From: CAYVLA01 sp964549615 [NCBI: uncultured Thermococci archaeon]
GTDB taxonomy: Archaea; CAYQAE01; CAYVLA01
Assembly: GCA_964549615.1 (NCBI GenBank)
Contig: CAZJVP010000099.1
Coordinates: 1-64,000 of the forward strand
DNA length: 64,000 bases
Reading direction: 5' to 3'
In this document: piece by piece, positions 1 to 7,640 of the stretch
Numbering within the stretch: position 1 is the first letter of the stretch
Layout of the letters: every line of letters begins with the position of its first letter
Notes under the pieces: model-generated
Seen by the model: the letters and a program-made list of their open reading frames with translations, nothing else
What the model was told of the DNA's origin: nothing
Databases searched by the model: none
Position numbers and translations under genes: made by a program

Positions 1-690
1 TCCTCCGCAATCCTGCTCTGCGGACCACCTTCGGATGAGAGGAATCTCCTGTTGGACTCCTTCATCGGCACCGGTCTTGCCCGCGGTGATTCCTGCCTGT
101 ACGTTACCTCAGCCCAACCCCCCGACAACGTGAAGCACCAGTTTGGCGACTTGTCCAAGGACCTGACCATTGTGGACTGCTACACGAACAGGATCCGCGA
201 GGTCCCCGCCATCTCCGTGGAGGGAAACGTGATAACGACCCCGGTGGAGATCAGCGTGGTCGCGGTGGCCATCTCCAGGGTCCTAGACAGGCAAAGCGAG
301 AGGGCCAAGAGGGCGGTTTTGGACATCCTGCCGACTTACCTCGTCTTCCAGAAGATCGAAAAGATTTACCTCGACCTCATGGACATCATAGACGACCTGA
401 GGAAGGCCGGCTACACGGCCATATTCTCGCTCAACCCCTACTACATCAAGGACGAGGGCGCCGTCTCAACCCTTGAGGAGCTTTTCGACGGGGTGATTCA
501 CGTTGAGCGCGCTGCCGACGCCTCGGGAATGACCGGCGAGATCTCCATAAGGATCGAGAAGATGGGGAGGGAACCGGTGTCCAAGCCTGCTTTCAAGATA
601 AGGAAGCCGGGCCGCCATGAGTGGCATGGAGAGCGCCGGCCCGCGCCAACCCCAGGCTATGTTGGTGAGGCGCCCGCCGTTGAGGCCTAA
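1..690 (+). CDS. RAD55/KaiC-like RecA-fold protein, 5'-truncated
   Basis: The frame is open from base 1, so the real start lies upstream of the window; the TTG at 52 is internal. About 229 residues are visible. The opening residues ILLCGPP followed by SDERN occupy the place of a P-loop in RAD55/KaiC-like ATPases, but the GKT part is missing, so ATP binding is doubtful. Later stretches fit the RecA fold: a beta strand (DLTIVDCY) and a helix-rich middle (PTYLVFQKIEKIY) before a strand and the GVIHVERA edge strand, as in archaeal RAD55-like proteins. The C-terminus is basic and proline-rich. Such proteins are often regulatory or signalling partners in archaea. It is convergent with the small gene that ends at 767. 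The family call comes from fold pattern only. Confidence 0.6.
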   Translation, partial: SSAILLCGPPSDERNLLLDSFIGTGLARGDSCLYVTSAQPPDNVKHQFGDLSKDLTIVDCYTNRIREVPAISVEGNVITTPVEISVVAVAISRVLDRQSERAKRAVLDILPTYLVFQKIEKIYLDLMDIIDDLRKAGYTAIFSLNPYYIKDEGAVSTLEELFDGVIHVERAADASGMTGEISIRIEKMGREPVSKPAFKIRKPGRHEWHGERRPAPTPGYVGEAPAVEA

Positions 691-766
691 CACCACCCCG
701 GCCCCCATCCCCAAGACACACGGATGGCCGAACGCTAGGTCGGGCTCTTCGTGGTCGCTCAGCGCG

Positions 767-1003
767 CTAGGCCCTCTCGAGGATCCGGGTTTTCCGTGAC
801 TCCAGCTGTCGTTTCACGGCGTCGAACACGTCATCCCCGGTGTAGCCTTCCCTCATCTTGCACGCGACGAGGTCGAGCACCTCTTCCTTGGAGATGCCGT
901 ACCACTCCGCCGTGACCGCGAGGCGTGCCTCGAAGTACCTCCTCCACGCCTTCTTGCTCGGCGAATCCCCGGATCCGAGCCGCAGTCTGGAGAGGATGCC
1001 CAG
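767..1003 (-). CDS. small helical protein, probable CTG start
   Basis: The minus frame ending at 767 codes for a plausible 79-residue helical protein with charged ends (KKAWRRYFEARL, then EEVLDLVACKMREGYTGDD). The frame stays open far upstream, but that part is the antisense shadow of the neighbouring winged-helix gene. A TATA element (CTTTATAAG, 1040-1048) places transcription start near 1018, downstream of the only in-frame ATG at about 1041. Between there and the conserved-looking region no ATG, GTG or TTG occurs in frame. A GGAGGG Shine-Dalgarno at 1010-1015 lies 6 nt before a CTG at 1003, which I take as the start. No family is recognised; it could be a small DNA- or protein-binding factor. 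Confidence 0.55.
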   Translation of the reverse strand: MGILSRLRLGSGDSPSKKAWRRYFEARLAVTAEWYGISKEEVLDLVACKMREGYTGDDVFDAVKRQLESRKTRILERA

Positions 1004-1009
1004 GCCGAA

Positions 1010-1048
1010 CCCTCCGGGCCTTTGCCGTTGCGGCGGCATCTTATAAAG
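1010..1048 (-). promoter_or_regulatory. TATA box and Shine-Dalgarno of the small helical gene
   Basis: On the minus strand CTTTATAAG (1040-1048) is a good archaeal TATA element. GGAGGG (1010-1015) follows at the right place for a leader of roughly 15 nt before the proposed CTG start at 1003. Confidence 0.55.
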
Positions 1049-1152
1049 ATCCGCTTTCGGTCCGTGCCGACGGTTTCCAACGCCCTCAGCAACGATGCTT
1101 TGCCCATGGGCCGCATGGACAGGCCCGAGGTGCCGAGCGGGCGTCGGAACTG

Positions 1153-1953
1153 TCAGGATGAGCTGGAGTAGATCTTCATATTCCTGTGGTTCCCGACCGA
1201 CCTGGATAGGTTCTCCATCACGGAAACCTTGACAGTAGGATCGCCAAAGACCAGGGTATAGAGGTGGCGCTGGTCGGCGCCCTCCCTGTAGATGTAGCTG
1301 AACTTGGGGTATGCATCCTTGTTGGACTTGAGCGCCCGCTCCACGATCTCGCGGGGTTTGCCGCGGATCTCGACGTTGATGCACTCCCCCTCGTCCGCGA
1401 AGATCTTCTGTATGATCTCCTCCCTGACCTTGTAGATGTTGGTCCTGCCCCGATTCCCGATCACCTGCAGGGCATTGTACCGGTTGTTGAGTATGGAGAG
1501 GATGTGCCTTTCGGATTCGGGCACGCAGCTCGACTCGAACGGCGCGCCCCCGTGGTCGAGCGTCAGCTTGCGCAGCACCTCGTTGTACTTGGTGCCCGAG
1601 CTCGGGACGCGAACCTGGTCCTTGGACCTTGCCGAGGCGGGCTTCAGGCATTCCATGATCTGTTCGGTGATACCGACAAGGCTGGAGATCTTGCTCTCGA
1701 TCCTTTCAACCCTTTCCTCCAGCTGCCTGCTCCTCGCCTCAAGGAGATTCGGAACCTTTCTTGAGAGGTCGCCCGCGTCCTTGCTGCCGAGCTTCACGAC
1801 GTCACCCTGCAGCTGCGGCAGGCTCTGCAATAGCTGCATCAGGGTTGCATCGTCAAGGGACGGGAAACTCATCTTGACCGTTCCGTCCCGTTTCATCTCC
1901 ACCTCAAGCTTTACCGACGTATCTAACCGTTGGCCCACGACATCCTGACCCAT
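1153..1953 (-). CDS. coiled-coil / winged-helix protein (paralog 1)
   Basis: A predicted regulator of 266 residues. The N-terminal third has beta-strand character (VKLEVEMKRDGTVKMSF). A coiled coil follows around residues 75-105 (RQLEERVERIESKISSLVG), then a winged-helix core beginning at SGTKYNEVL with the hallmark ERHILSILNNRYNALQV and wing RGRTNIYKVR at about residues 130-180. The last 80 residues form a separate domain shared with the gene at 4255-5103 (shared pattern VEI-GK, then the VGNH/VGNK motif). The start is ATG 1953, with GGTGG five bases before it; the GTG at 1962 is less likely. No enzyme motif is visible. DNA binding is inferred from the winged-helix pattern; a role in protein-protein contact is equally possible. 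Confidence 0.65.
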   Translation of the reverse strand: MGQDVVGQRLDTSVKLEVEMKRDGTVKMSFPSLDDATLMQLLQSLPQLQGDVVKLGSKDAGDLSRKVPNLLEARSRQLEERVERIESKISSLVGITEQIMECLKPASARSKDQVRVPSSGTKYNEVLRKLTLDHGGAPFESSCVPESERHILSILNNRYNALQVIGNRGRTNIYKVREEIIQKIFADEGECINVEIRGKPREIVERALKSNKDAYPKFSYIYREGADQRHLYTLVFGDPTVKVSVMENLSRSVGNHRNMKIYSSSS

Positions 1954-2170
1954 CCAACCCACCTTTCCCTCGTCGGACCCCTATTCCCCGAGCGTCCACG
2001 AAAGGTCAGATCGTTTTGAAACTGTGGGGTCGTTTGAGTCATTCCGATCCTTAAATCTCTTACGCAACGGCCCCCCGACCCCGAGCTGCTTCGCTTCTAG
2101 AAGAAACGCCGGTGCGAGCCTCGTTTCGGTCTTGAGAATAGTGCGAAATGCCGTGCCTGCTGTGGCAATG

Positions 2171-2217
2171 TTTTTAATAATGCCGGAATCAAAAAGGCGT
2201 CCCAGCCACGGTGATCT
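2171..2217 (+). promoter_or_regulatory. TATA element and Shine-Dalgarno of the small coiled-coil gene
   Basis: TTTTTAATAA at 2171-2180 is TATA-like. GGTGATCT at 2210-2217 matches the anti-Shine-Dalgarno of archaeal 16S rRNA and sits just before the ATG at 2221, which supports that short gene being real. Confidence 0.55.
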
Positions 2218-2220
2218 GCA

Positions 2221-2430
2221 ATGAATTCCGGACAAAGCCTTGAAGAGGCCTTGGACGAGCTGGAGAGAAGGCTGGACCTCCTTGACCAGAAGGTCAACCT
2301 CGCCATCGAGCAGAGCCTCTCTCTGCTCCAATACGTCAGGGATCATCGCCCCTTGCCGGCCAACGGAAGAGCGATCACCCGCCGCATCATCCTTGAGGAG
2401 ACTTCGCTTATCCCAGAAAGCGAGGCCTAA
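2221..2430 (+). CDS. small coiled-coil protein
   Basis: A 69-residue protein. The first half is a strong heptad-type helix (EEALDELERRLDLLDQKV, then NLAIEQSLSLLQYV), and the tail is polar. The ATG is preceded by a very good Shine-Dalgarno (GGTGAT) and a TATA element, so the frame is probably translated. The helix resembles the coiled-coil segments of the neighbouring winged-helix proteins but no winged helix follows. It could heterodimerise with those paralogs; that is inference from location and shape only. Confidence 0.5.
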   Translation: MNSGQSLEEALDELERRLDLLDQKVNLAIEQSLSLLQYVRDHRPLPANGRAITRRIILEETSLIPESEA

Positions 2431-2750
2431 TCGGGCGAGGTCCAAACGTTGCGCTAGCGGGTTCCAAACCGCAGGCGATCTGCCCCGGCAGCCCGGATGG
2501 GAATCGATTCGGTCCTAAACCCGTAAGGGCCTCGGGAAAGGGAAGCTAGGGACTCGTTCGCAGCCTTTTCTTTGGTCCCAGGTCTTCCCGAGGGCTTGAT
2601 CGGCCCCTCGTTTGACCTTAACGAATCGTCCACCGATGGTCGCGTCTCCACCGCATCCCACGCGTTTCGGCATCTTTTGCAGGCGAGGGCCTCACGTTAA
2701 TAAGCGACCTCGATTTCCTTGTTGCGGAACAATTCCCGGACTGATGCCTC
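2431..2750 (+). other. gene-free stretch with promoter
   Basis: No convincing coding frame is present. It carries the TATA-like TTAATAAG at 2697-2704, which is well placed for the next gene at 2751. Nothing else is recognised. Confidence 0.5.
2697..2704 (+). promoter_or_regulatory. TATA box of winged-helix paralog 2
   Basis: TTAATAAG lies about 50 nt before the ATG at 2751, giving a predicted leader of about 23 nt. Confidence 0.5.
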
Positions 2751-3161
2751 ATGCCGAGGGAAACGGAGGGCCTTGCACCGACGCCCGCGGATCCTACGCT
2801 CGCGCACATGGAGAGGCTGGGAACGAGGCTCGGCCAGCTTGAGGAGGCAGTTGACCGTCTCATAGAGACCCACCAGATCTTGATGGGCAGCCTGGCGGCC
2901 AGGAAGGCGGCTAGGAAAAGGAAGGAGATGCCGAGCCCCAACACGAAGTACTTCGACTTCCTCGTGTACCTTGACCAGAACTTCGGCGACTCCGAGTTCA
3001 CCAGCGACGAGATCCCCCGCAAGAGCCGCCACATACTCTCGATCCTGAACACGGAGTACTCGTCTCTCGAGGTCGTTTCCAAGCGGGGGCGGACCAACGT
3101 CTACAGGATCTCGCCAAACATCCGCAAGAAGCTTGCCGGCAAGACTGTCGTCCAGCAGTGA
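2751..3161 (+). CDS. short coiled-coil / winged-helix protein (paralog 2)
   Basis: A 136-residue member of the same family as 1153-1953, 3407-4063 and 4255-5103. A coiled coil (ERLGTRLGQLEEAVDRLIE) at residues 21-40 precedes a basic linker and the winged helix: NTKYFDFLVYL, FTSDEIPRKSRHILSILN, then wing RGRTNVYRIS at about residues 63-125. It stops right after the winged helix and so lacks the C-terminal domain of paralogs 1 and 4. It may therefore act as a minimal DNA-binding or dimerisation partner; this is inference. Confidence 0.65.
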   Translation: MPRETEGLAPTPADPTLAHMERLGTRLGQLEEAVDRLIETHQILMGSLAARKAARKRKEMPSPNTKYFDFLVYLDQNFGDSEFTSDEIPRKSRHILSILNTEYSSLEVVSKRGRTNVYRISPNIRKKLAGKTVVQQ

Positions 3162-3360
3162 ATGCCAGCTCGCGGCGCTCGGCGCCCGCGTGGTCTCCCG
3201 GCATGGCAATGCAATGGACTGATCGTCCCGCCATCTCCTGAGCCCTTTCCCCGGCCCGCAATCCGGCGCAGGATGAAGCCAAGTGCGTTCAGACCGTTTC
3301 CCGCGGTTTCGGGCCCATCGGAAACCAAGGCTTGTCTGGACGGTTCGCTCGGCTACGAGA

Positions 3361-3368
3361 TTTATAAG
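3361..3368 (+). promoter_or_regulatory. TATA box of winged-helix paralog 3
   Basis: TTTATAAG lies about 40 nt before ATG 3407, predicting a leader of roughly 15 nt. Confidence 0.6.
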
Positions 3369-3406
3369 AGGCTAGGCCAAAGCCGGATCCCACGGCGTTG
3401 CAAGGC

Positions 3407-4063
3407 ATGATAGAGATCGTTCGCGAGCCAAATGGTCCCGTCACGATCCGCATCTCAGAGGAGAGCATCGAGGACGTCAAGGAGATCCTGGGTTCGCTCT
3501 TTCGGGAGACGAACTTCGTTCAGAACCGCATCCAGGCCCTATCCTCCCGATTCGAGGATCTGGAAGCCTCCATTTCGCAACTAATCGCGATAAACAAGGA
3601 GCTCGCGGAGGCCTTGGAGCAGCGCCGAGAGGCAAAGAAGACGCACCTGCCAGCCCGCGGAACCAAGTACTACCGCAGGCTGTGGGACCTTTGCGCCCGA
3701 CATCTGGACGGCGACTTCACGAGCGACGATGTGCCGCCCAAGGAGAGGCACATCCTTTCCATACTGAAGAACGAGTACGACGTCTTGGAGGTTGCGGAGA
3801 GGAAGGGCAGGAGGAACTTCTACAGGATAAAGCCCGAGGTAGCGAGGCAGCTCTTGAAGGACCGGGGCCACGTCTTCTCCATCCCCGTCGACGCGCGAAA
3901 CCGGGAGAACATGGAATCGCTCATATCGGCCGAGGCCGAGAAGACCCGCTTCCTGTACGACGTCCGCGAGGCCGAGTCGGGCCTCGTCTACGAGTTCTTC
4001 TTTCCCGAGTCAAAGGCCGGCCAGGCCTTCGAACAGAGGCTGACCGCAGCAGCAAGGGCTTAG
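3407..4063 (+). CDS. coiled-coil / winged-helix protein (paralog 3)
   Basis: A 218-residue paralog. It starts with a short beta region (IEIVREPNGPVTIRISEE), has a coiled coil at residues 35-75 (IQALSSRFEDLEASISQLI), and then the winged-helix core GTKYYRRL, FTSDDVPPKERHILSILK and wing KGRRNFYRIK. A C-terminal domain of about 65 residues is present but differs in sequence from that of paralogs 1 and 4. ATG 3407 is chosen over TTG 3398 because it fits the promoter spacing. The role is unknown; the core suggests nucleic-acid binding. Confidence 0.65.
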   Translation: MIEIVREPNGPVTIRISEESIEDVKEILGSLFRETNFVQNRIQALSSRFEDLEASISQLIAINKELAEALEQRREAKKTHLPARGTKYYRRLWDLCARHLDGDFTSDDVPPKERHILSILKNEYDVLEVAERKGRRNFYRIKPEVARQLLKDRGHVFSIPVDARNRENMESLISAEAEKTRFLYDVREAESGLVYEFFFPESKAGQAFEQRLTAAARA

Positions 4064-4254
4064 GGGAGTCGTTCTCCTAGGTCGGTGCTCCGGCCGGCCC
4101 AGCCCCTAGGCTCGCCGGCATGGAGACAGCGAGGAGGCGCTGCTTGGCCGCCTCTGGAAGAAGAACGACCCAAAAAGGTTGGGGTGCTCGACCCCAGCCA
4201 CCAACTTGGCTGCCGCCGTAGCCGTTTGCGCCGGCAACGCTCGTCTTGAGGATC

Positions 4255-5103
4255 TCACGCCTCGCGAACGATCAGGTTGGTCTTGTTGCCGACGAACCTG
4301 CCGAGGTTGCTCGTGACGGAGAGCTGGACCGCGCTGTCCTTGAAGAACAGCCTGTACTTCTGCCTCATCCCGTTCCCTTCCAGGAAAGCATAGGTGAAGC
4401 CAGGGTACCTCTTCTGGTTCGTCTCAAGGAATGCATCGCAGCTCTTTCGGTCCTTGCCCTTGATCTCCACGATGTTGGACGTGCCCTCATTTGAAAGTAT
4501 CCTTTGCATGATCTCCTTTCGGATCTGGTAGATGTTCGTCCGGCCCCGGGTCTCGACGACCTCAAGGGCGTTGTACTTGTTGTTGAGGATCGAAAGAACG
4601 TGGCGCTTCTCGTCGCTCACCTGGTTTCCCTCGAAGGTCTTCGAGCCGAAGCGCTGCACGAGCTCCTGGAGCACCTCGTGGTACTTGGTCCCGGCGCTGG
4701 GGATCCTAGGCTCTCGGCTCTTCTTCTCAGGGTTCAGCGACTCTATGAGCTGCTTGTTCATGTCGATCAGGCTGGCGATCTTGCCCTCCAAGGCCTCTAT
4801 CCTGCCCTCGATGGCCTCCCGCCGCTTCTCGACCTCCGCGCCCTGGGGGACAGGTTTCTCGACCTCGGGCGTCGCCTCCTGCCCAGCCGGCTTGGCCGGC
4901 GGTGCCTCGCCCTCTATCCCGAAGGACTTCACCTCGATGGCACCGCGTTCCTCAGGCCGCGCGCCCCCACCCTGCCATCCCGCGGATATGCCCTTGATGA
5001 AGTCCATCAGCTGCTTCACATCGCTGACGGGCAGTTTGAGATGGATGGTGCCGACGTTCCTCAGCTCGATCTCGACGCTCCCGATCCTCGTTGCGTGTTC
5101 CAT
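4255..5103 (-). CDS. coiled-coil / winged-helix protein (paralog 4)
   Basis: A 282-residue protein with the same plan as paralog 1. An N-terminal beta domain (VEIELRNVGTIHLKLPVSD) is followed by a proline/glutamate-rich linker, a coiled coil (RREAIEGRIEALEGKIASL), the winged helix (AGTKYHEVLQEL, EKRHVLSILNNKYNALEV, wing RGRTNIYQIR) and a C-terminal domain ending VGNKTNLIV. ATG 5103 is chosen instead of the longer frame to 5217 because GGGAGG lies six bases upstream and a TATA element lies at 5151-5160, inside the longer frame. It faces away from the sugar-metabolism genes. Confidence 0.65.
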   Translation of the reverse strand: MEHATRIGSVEIELRNVGTIHLKLPVSDVKQLMDFIKGISAGWQGGGARPEERGAIEVKSFGIEGEAPPAKPAGQEATPEVEKPVPQGAEVEKRREAIEGRIEALEGKIASLIDMNKQLIESLNPEKKSREPRIPSAGTKYHEVLQELVQRFGSKTFEGNQVSDEKRHVLSILNNKYNALEVVETRGRTNIYQIRKEIMQRILSNEGTSNIVEIKGKDRKSCDAFLETNQKRYPGFTYAFLEGNGMRQKYRLFFKDSAVQLSVTSNLGRFVGNKTNLIVREA

Positions 5104-5109
5104 GGAAGG

Positions 5110-5160
5110 CCTCCCGAAAGGTTTTGATATGCCAATCAAGAATATCCTAACATTAATAAA
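5110..5160 (-). promoter_or_regulatory. TATA box and Shine-Dalgarno of winged-helix paralog 4
   Basis: On the minus strand TTTATTAATG (5151-5160) is TATA-like and GGGAGG (5110-5115) precedes the ATG at 5103 by six bases. Confidence 0.55.
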
Positions 5161-5517
5161 GGTTTCGCAGCGTCGGCCGGCCGCGCCAGCCCCGCCCAAT
5201 GCGAACATCACATCCACGGCGTGGCCATTCCACCGTGGAGAGCGGTTGCAGTGCTGTTGACCGGCGATCTCCGAGCACCTCGATGTGGATACCGCAGTCT
5301 ACGCGACCAGGAATGCATTTTCCGTCATAGCCGGCGGGATTCTCGCGATCGGCACAATAGGATATCATTGCGCTGCGTCGTTCAAGGGCTTACCCGATTC
5401 AAGGAATCCGGCCCCGCTCGCATGATCCGGCCTGAACAAGCGCCCGACGACAGACTCCCTATGCTTTGATCGTAGCTGATACACCCCAAACGCATGGATT
5501 GGATCGAGCCACCAGCC

Positions 5518-5525
5518 TTTATATT
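5518..5525 (+). promoter_or_regulatory. TATA box of the GHMP kinase gene
   Basis: TTTATATT lies about 35 nt before TTG 5557. It lies inside the longer frame that begins at ATG 5494, which argues for the downstream TTG start. Confidence 0.5.
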
Positions 5526-5556
5526 CGGGGTGCTCGAGAGTTGCAAGAGAGCAGCC

Positions 5557-6654
5557 TTGACGGTCTCGGTTTCGGTGCCAGGCAGGATAAACATACTGGG
5601 GAATCCGACCGACGGGCTCGAGGGCGACTTCTGCACCATATCCTGCGCGATATCGCTACGAACCTACGGGGTCTTCGAGGAGAGCCAAGACTTCACCGTC
5701 GACGTCCGCACCTTGGAGGGAGCGGGGAGCTATCAGACCGTGCTCAAGAACGAGTACAAGTACAACGGCAAGTACGACATCGTGAAGGCGGCCATAAGGC
5801 GCTTGCAGAAGGAGTCCCCGGAGTTCGCGGATCGATTCGAGAAGACGAAGTTCCGCCTGACGACCTGGACCGACATCCCCCCAAGGAGCGGCCTTGGGGG
5901 ATCCTCGGCCGTCATAAACATGATCCTACTGGGGTGCAGGGAGCTCTACGGGCTCGATCACAGGCGGCTGAACGACTACAGGCTGGCTGAGATATGCACT
6001 CGCGTGGAGTGCGAGGAGCTCGGTTTCACCTGCGGCTATGCGGACAGGTACAGCACGCTCCTTGGCGGGCTAGCCTACATCGACTACAGGGGGAAGCTCC
6101 ATCACAGGCCGATAGATGAGGAGCCGTACGCAACCTACGAACGCCTCGACCACTACGTCCCCGAGATGCCGATGTTCGTCATATACACGGGCATCACCCG
6201 GGACTCGGGCAACGTCCATAGCGTCCTGCGGTCAAGGTACCTAAAGGAGCTTGCGGGCGAAGTGGAGGGCGAGAGATTTGCGCTCGAGGGAATGCAACGC
6301 ATCGCTGAGACCGCCATCCAAGGAAAGAAGCGGCTTCTTGAAGGGGACTGGGCCGCGTTGGGCTCGCTGATGAACGAGAATCACCGCTGGATAGATCTGG
6401 TGATGAAAAAATGCGGCTTCCAGGACGGCGCGGGGGCCGTCAACAACCTGCTCATCAAGGATGCCCTGGCTCACGGCGCTCTGGGCGCGAAGCTGACGGG
6501 AGCGGGGGGAGGAGGCTGCATCTGCATACTCGCGAGGGAGGGGGAGAAAGAGGAGCTCATGACCGCCATGAACGCCGCCATCGCGGGCCGCGGGCTCCAA
6601 GCGGCGAGGATATACGACTTCCAGATCTCGAAGGCCGGCTACGTCGTCAGGTAG
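5557..6654 (+). CDS. GHMP sugar kinase, glucuronokinase-like
   Basis: An anomeric sugar kinase of about 365 residues. Motif 1 is PGRINILGNPTDG near the N-terminus, the ATP-binding loop is PPRSGLGGSSAVI around residue 105, and motif 3 is KLTGAGGGGC near residue 315. The GNPTD signature, the segment GYADRYSTLLGGLAYIDY and the segment IYTGITRDSGNVHS recall plant-type glucuronokinase more than galactokinase, so formation of glucuronate-1-phosphate (or a related uronic acid phosphate) is the best guess. The GalU-like gene that follows convergently could turn such a product into a UDP-sugar. The start is taken at TTG 5557 because the TATA element lies upstream of it; ATG 5494 would add 21 unusual residues. 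Substrate is inference. Confidence 0.75.
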   Translation: MTVSVSVPGRINILGNPTDGLEGDFCTISCAISLRTYGVFEESQDFTVDVRTLEGAGSYQTVLKNEYKYNGKYDIVKAAIRRLQKESPEFADRFEKTKFRLTTWTDIPPRSGLGGSSAVINMILLGCRELYGLDHRRLNDYRLAEICTRVECEELGFTCGYADRYSTLLGGLAYIDYRGKLHHRPIDEEPYATYERLDHYVPEMPMFVIYTGITRDSGNVHSVLRSRYLKELAGEVEGERFALEGMQRIAETAIQGKKRLLEGDWAALGSLMNENHRWIDLVMKKCGFQDGAGAVNNLLIKDALAHGALGAKLTGAGGGGCICILAREGEKEELMTAMNAAIAGRGLQAARIYDFQISKAGYVVR

Positions 6655-6662
6655 TGGCCTCT

Positions 6663-7562
6663 CTATCTCCTGCGCAGGAGCTTCTCGAGATCCTGCCTGA
6701 AGGCGGTACCTATCTCGGGGTCGGCCAGACACATGTCGACGAAGGCCGTCGCGTAGGTCCTGAGATCGCCTATGTCGTGCCTCTTTTCGCGCTCGTTCAG
6801 CTTGAAGGCCCAGACCGGCTTGCCCTCGGCAAGAAGGATGCGAATGGCGTCGGTGAGCTGTCTCTCGCCGCCGTAGCCCAGTGGCGTCCTACGAATGGCA
6901 TCGAAGATGTCGGGCTCGAAGACGTATCTGGCGGCAATCGCGAGGTTGCTCGGCGCCTCCTTCGGGCTGGGCTTCTCGACAAGATCCTCCAGCCTCATCG
7001 ACAACCCGTCGATCATCCTTGGCTTGACCACCCCGAACCGTCCGAGCCTCTCTGGTTCCACTTCCTCGACGGCGACCGTGGCCGTCGCGCCGGACCTTAC
7101 ATGCGAGTCTATGAGCTTCCACAGGAAGCTTCCGCCCTCGTAGCTCTGGATGATGGTGTCCCCCAGGCTCACCGCAAAGGGTTCTCCGCCGACGAAGCTC
7201 TCTCCCAGAAGGACTGCGTCGGCAAGTCCGGTGGGCTCCGACTGGCGGGTGTAGAATATCCGGGCGTTCAGCCTGTCCAGGAAGTCTATCTCGCGCAGCA
7301 ATGCGCTGTTGCCCTTCTCCTTGAGCATCTGCTGTAGCTGGTGATCGCGGTCGAAGTGGTCCTCTATGCTCCTCTTCCTGGCTCCGGTTATGACCAGTAT
7401 CTCGGTGATGCCGGCCCCCACAGCCTCCTCCACAACGTGCTGGATCACCGGCTTCCTGCCCACCGGGACCATCTCCTTGGGCTGGGACTTGGTAGCCGGA
7501 AGCAGCCTGGTCCCCAGGCCGGCGGCCGGGATTATGCACTTGGTGATCTTCTTCATGTGCAT
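6663..7562 (-). CDS. galU: UTP--sugar-1-phosphate uridylyltransferase (GalU-like, copy 1)
   Basis: A 299-residue nucleotidyltransferase of the GalU family, the usual length. The N-terminal signature GLGTRLLPATKSQPKEM binds the nucleotide and catalyses uridylyl transfer, and GARKRSIEDHFD plus VEKPSPKEAPSNLAIAARY are family blocks. The expected reaction is UTP plus glucose-1-phosphate to UDP-glucose, although archaeal members may use other sugar-1-phosphates. It lies convergent to the GHMP kinase with 8 bases between the stop codons, and both are plausibly in one salvage route. ATG 7562 sits about 27 nt from the TATA element, so the message is probably leaderless; ATG 7556 is an alternative. 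Confidence 0.85.
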   Translation of the reverse strand: MHMKKITKCIIPAAGLGTRLLPATKSQPKEMVPVGRKPVIQHVVEEAVGAGITEILVITGARKRSIEDHFDRDHQLQQMLKEKGNSALLREIDFLDRLNARIFYTRQSEPTGLADAVLLGESFVGGEPFAVSLGDTIIQSYEGGSFLWKLIDSHVRSGATATVAVEEVEPERLGRFGVVKPRMIDGLSMRLEDLVEKPSPKEAPSNLAIAARYVFEPDIFDAIRRTPLGYGGERQLTDAIRILLAEGKPVWAFKLNEREKRHDIGDLRTYATAFVDMCLADPEIGTAFRQDLEKLLRRR

Positions 7563-7584
7563 CCGTCCGAACTGGTGTCCCCCG

Positions 7585-7594
7585 GCCTTAAGAA
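7585..7594 (-). promoter_or_regulatory. TATA box of galU copy 1
   Basis: TTTCTTAAGG on the minus strand is centred about 27 nt from ATG 7562, the spacing expected for a leaderless archaeal transcript. Confidence 0.6.
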
Positions 7595-7640
7595 AGGCAA
7601 CCGATGGTTGAACGTGAACCCTTAGACACCTTCAGAAGCT

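Noticed and set aside
767-1003. Small helical gene as the C-terminal exon of the winged-helix protein
   Set aside because: Archaeal protein genes lack such introns, the frames differ, and the winged-helix gene has its own stop at 1153.
1010-1651. Long minus-strand frame upstream of the small helical gene
   Set aside because: It is the antisense-type shadow of the winged-helix gene (arginine- and glutamine-rich, no domain), and the TATA box lies inside it. Only the last part, from CTG 1003, looks translated.
4504-5260. Two long plus-strand frames opposite winged-helix paralog 4
   Set aside because: Their composition (long L/R/S-rich runs) mirrors the minus-strand coding frame and no start signal precedes them.
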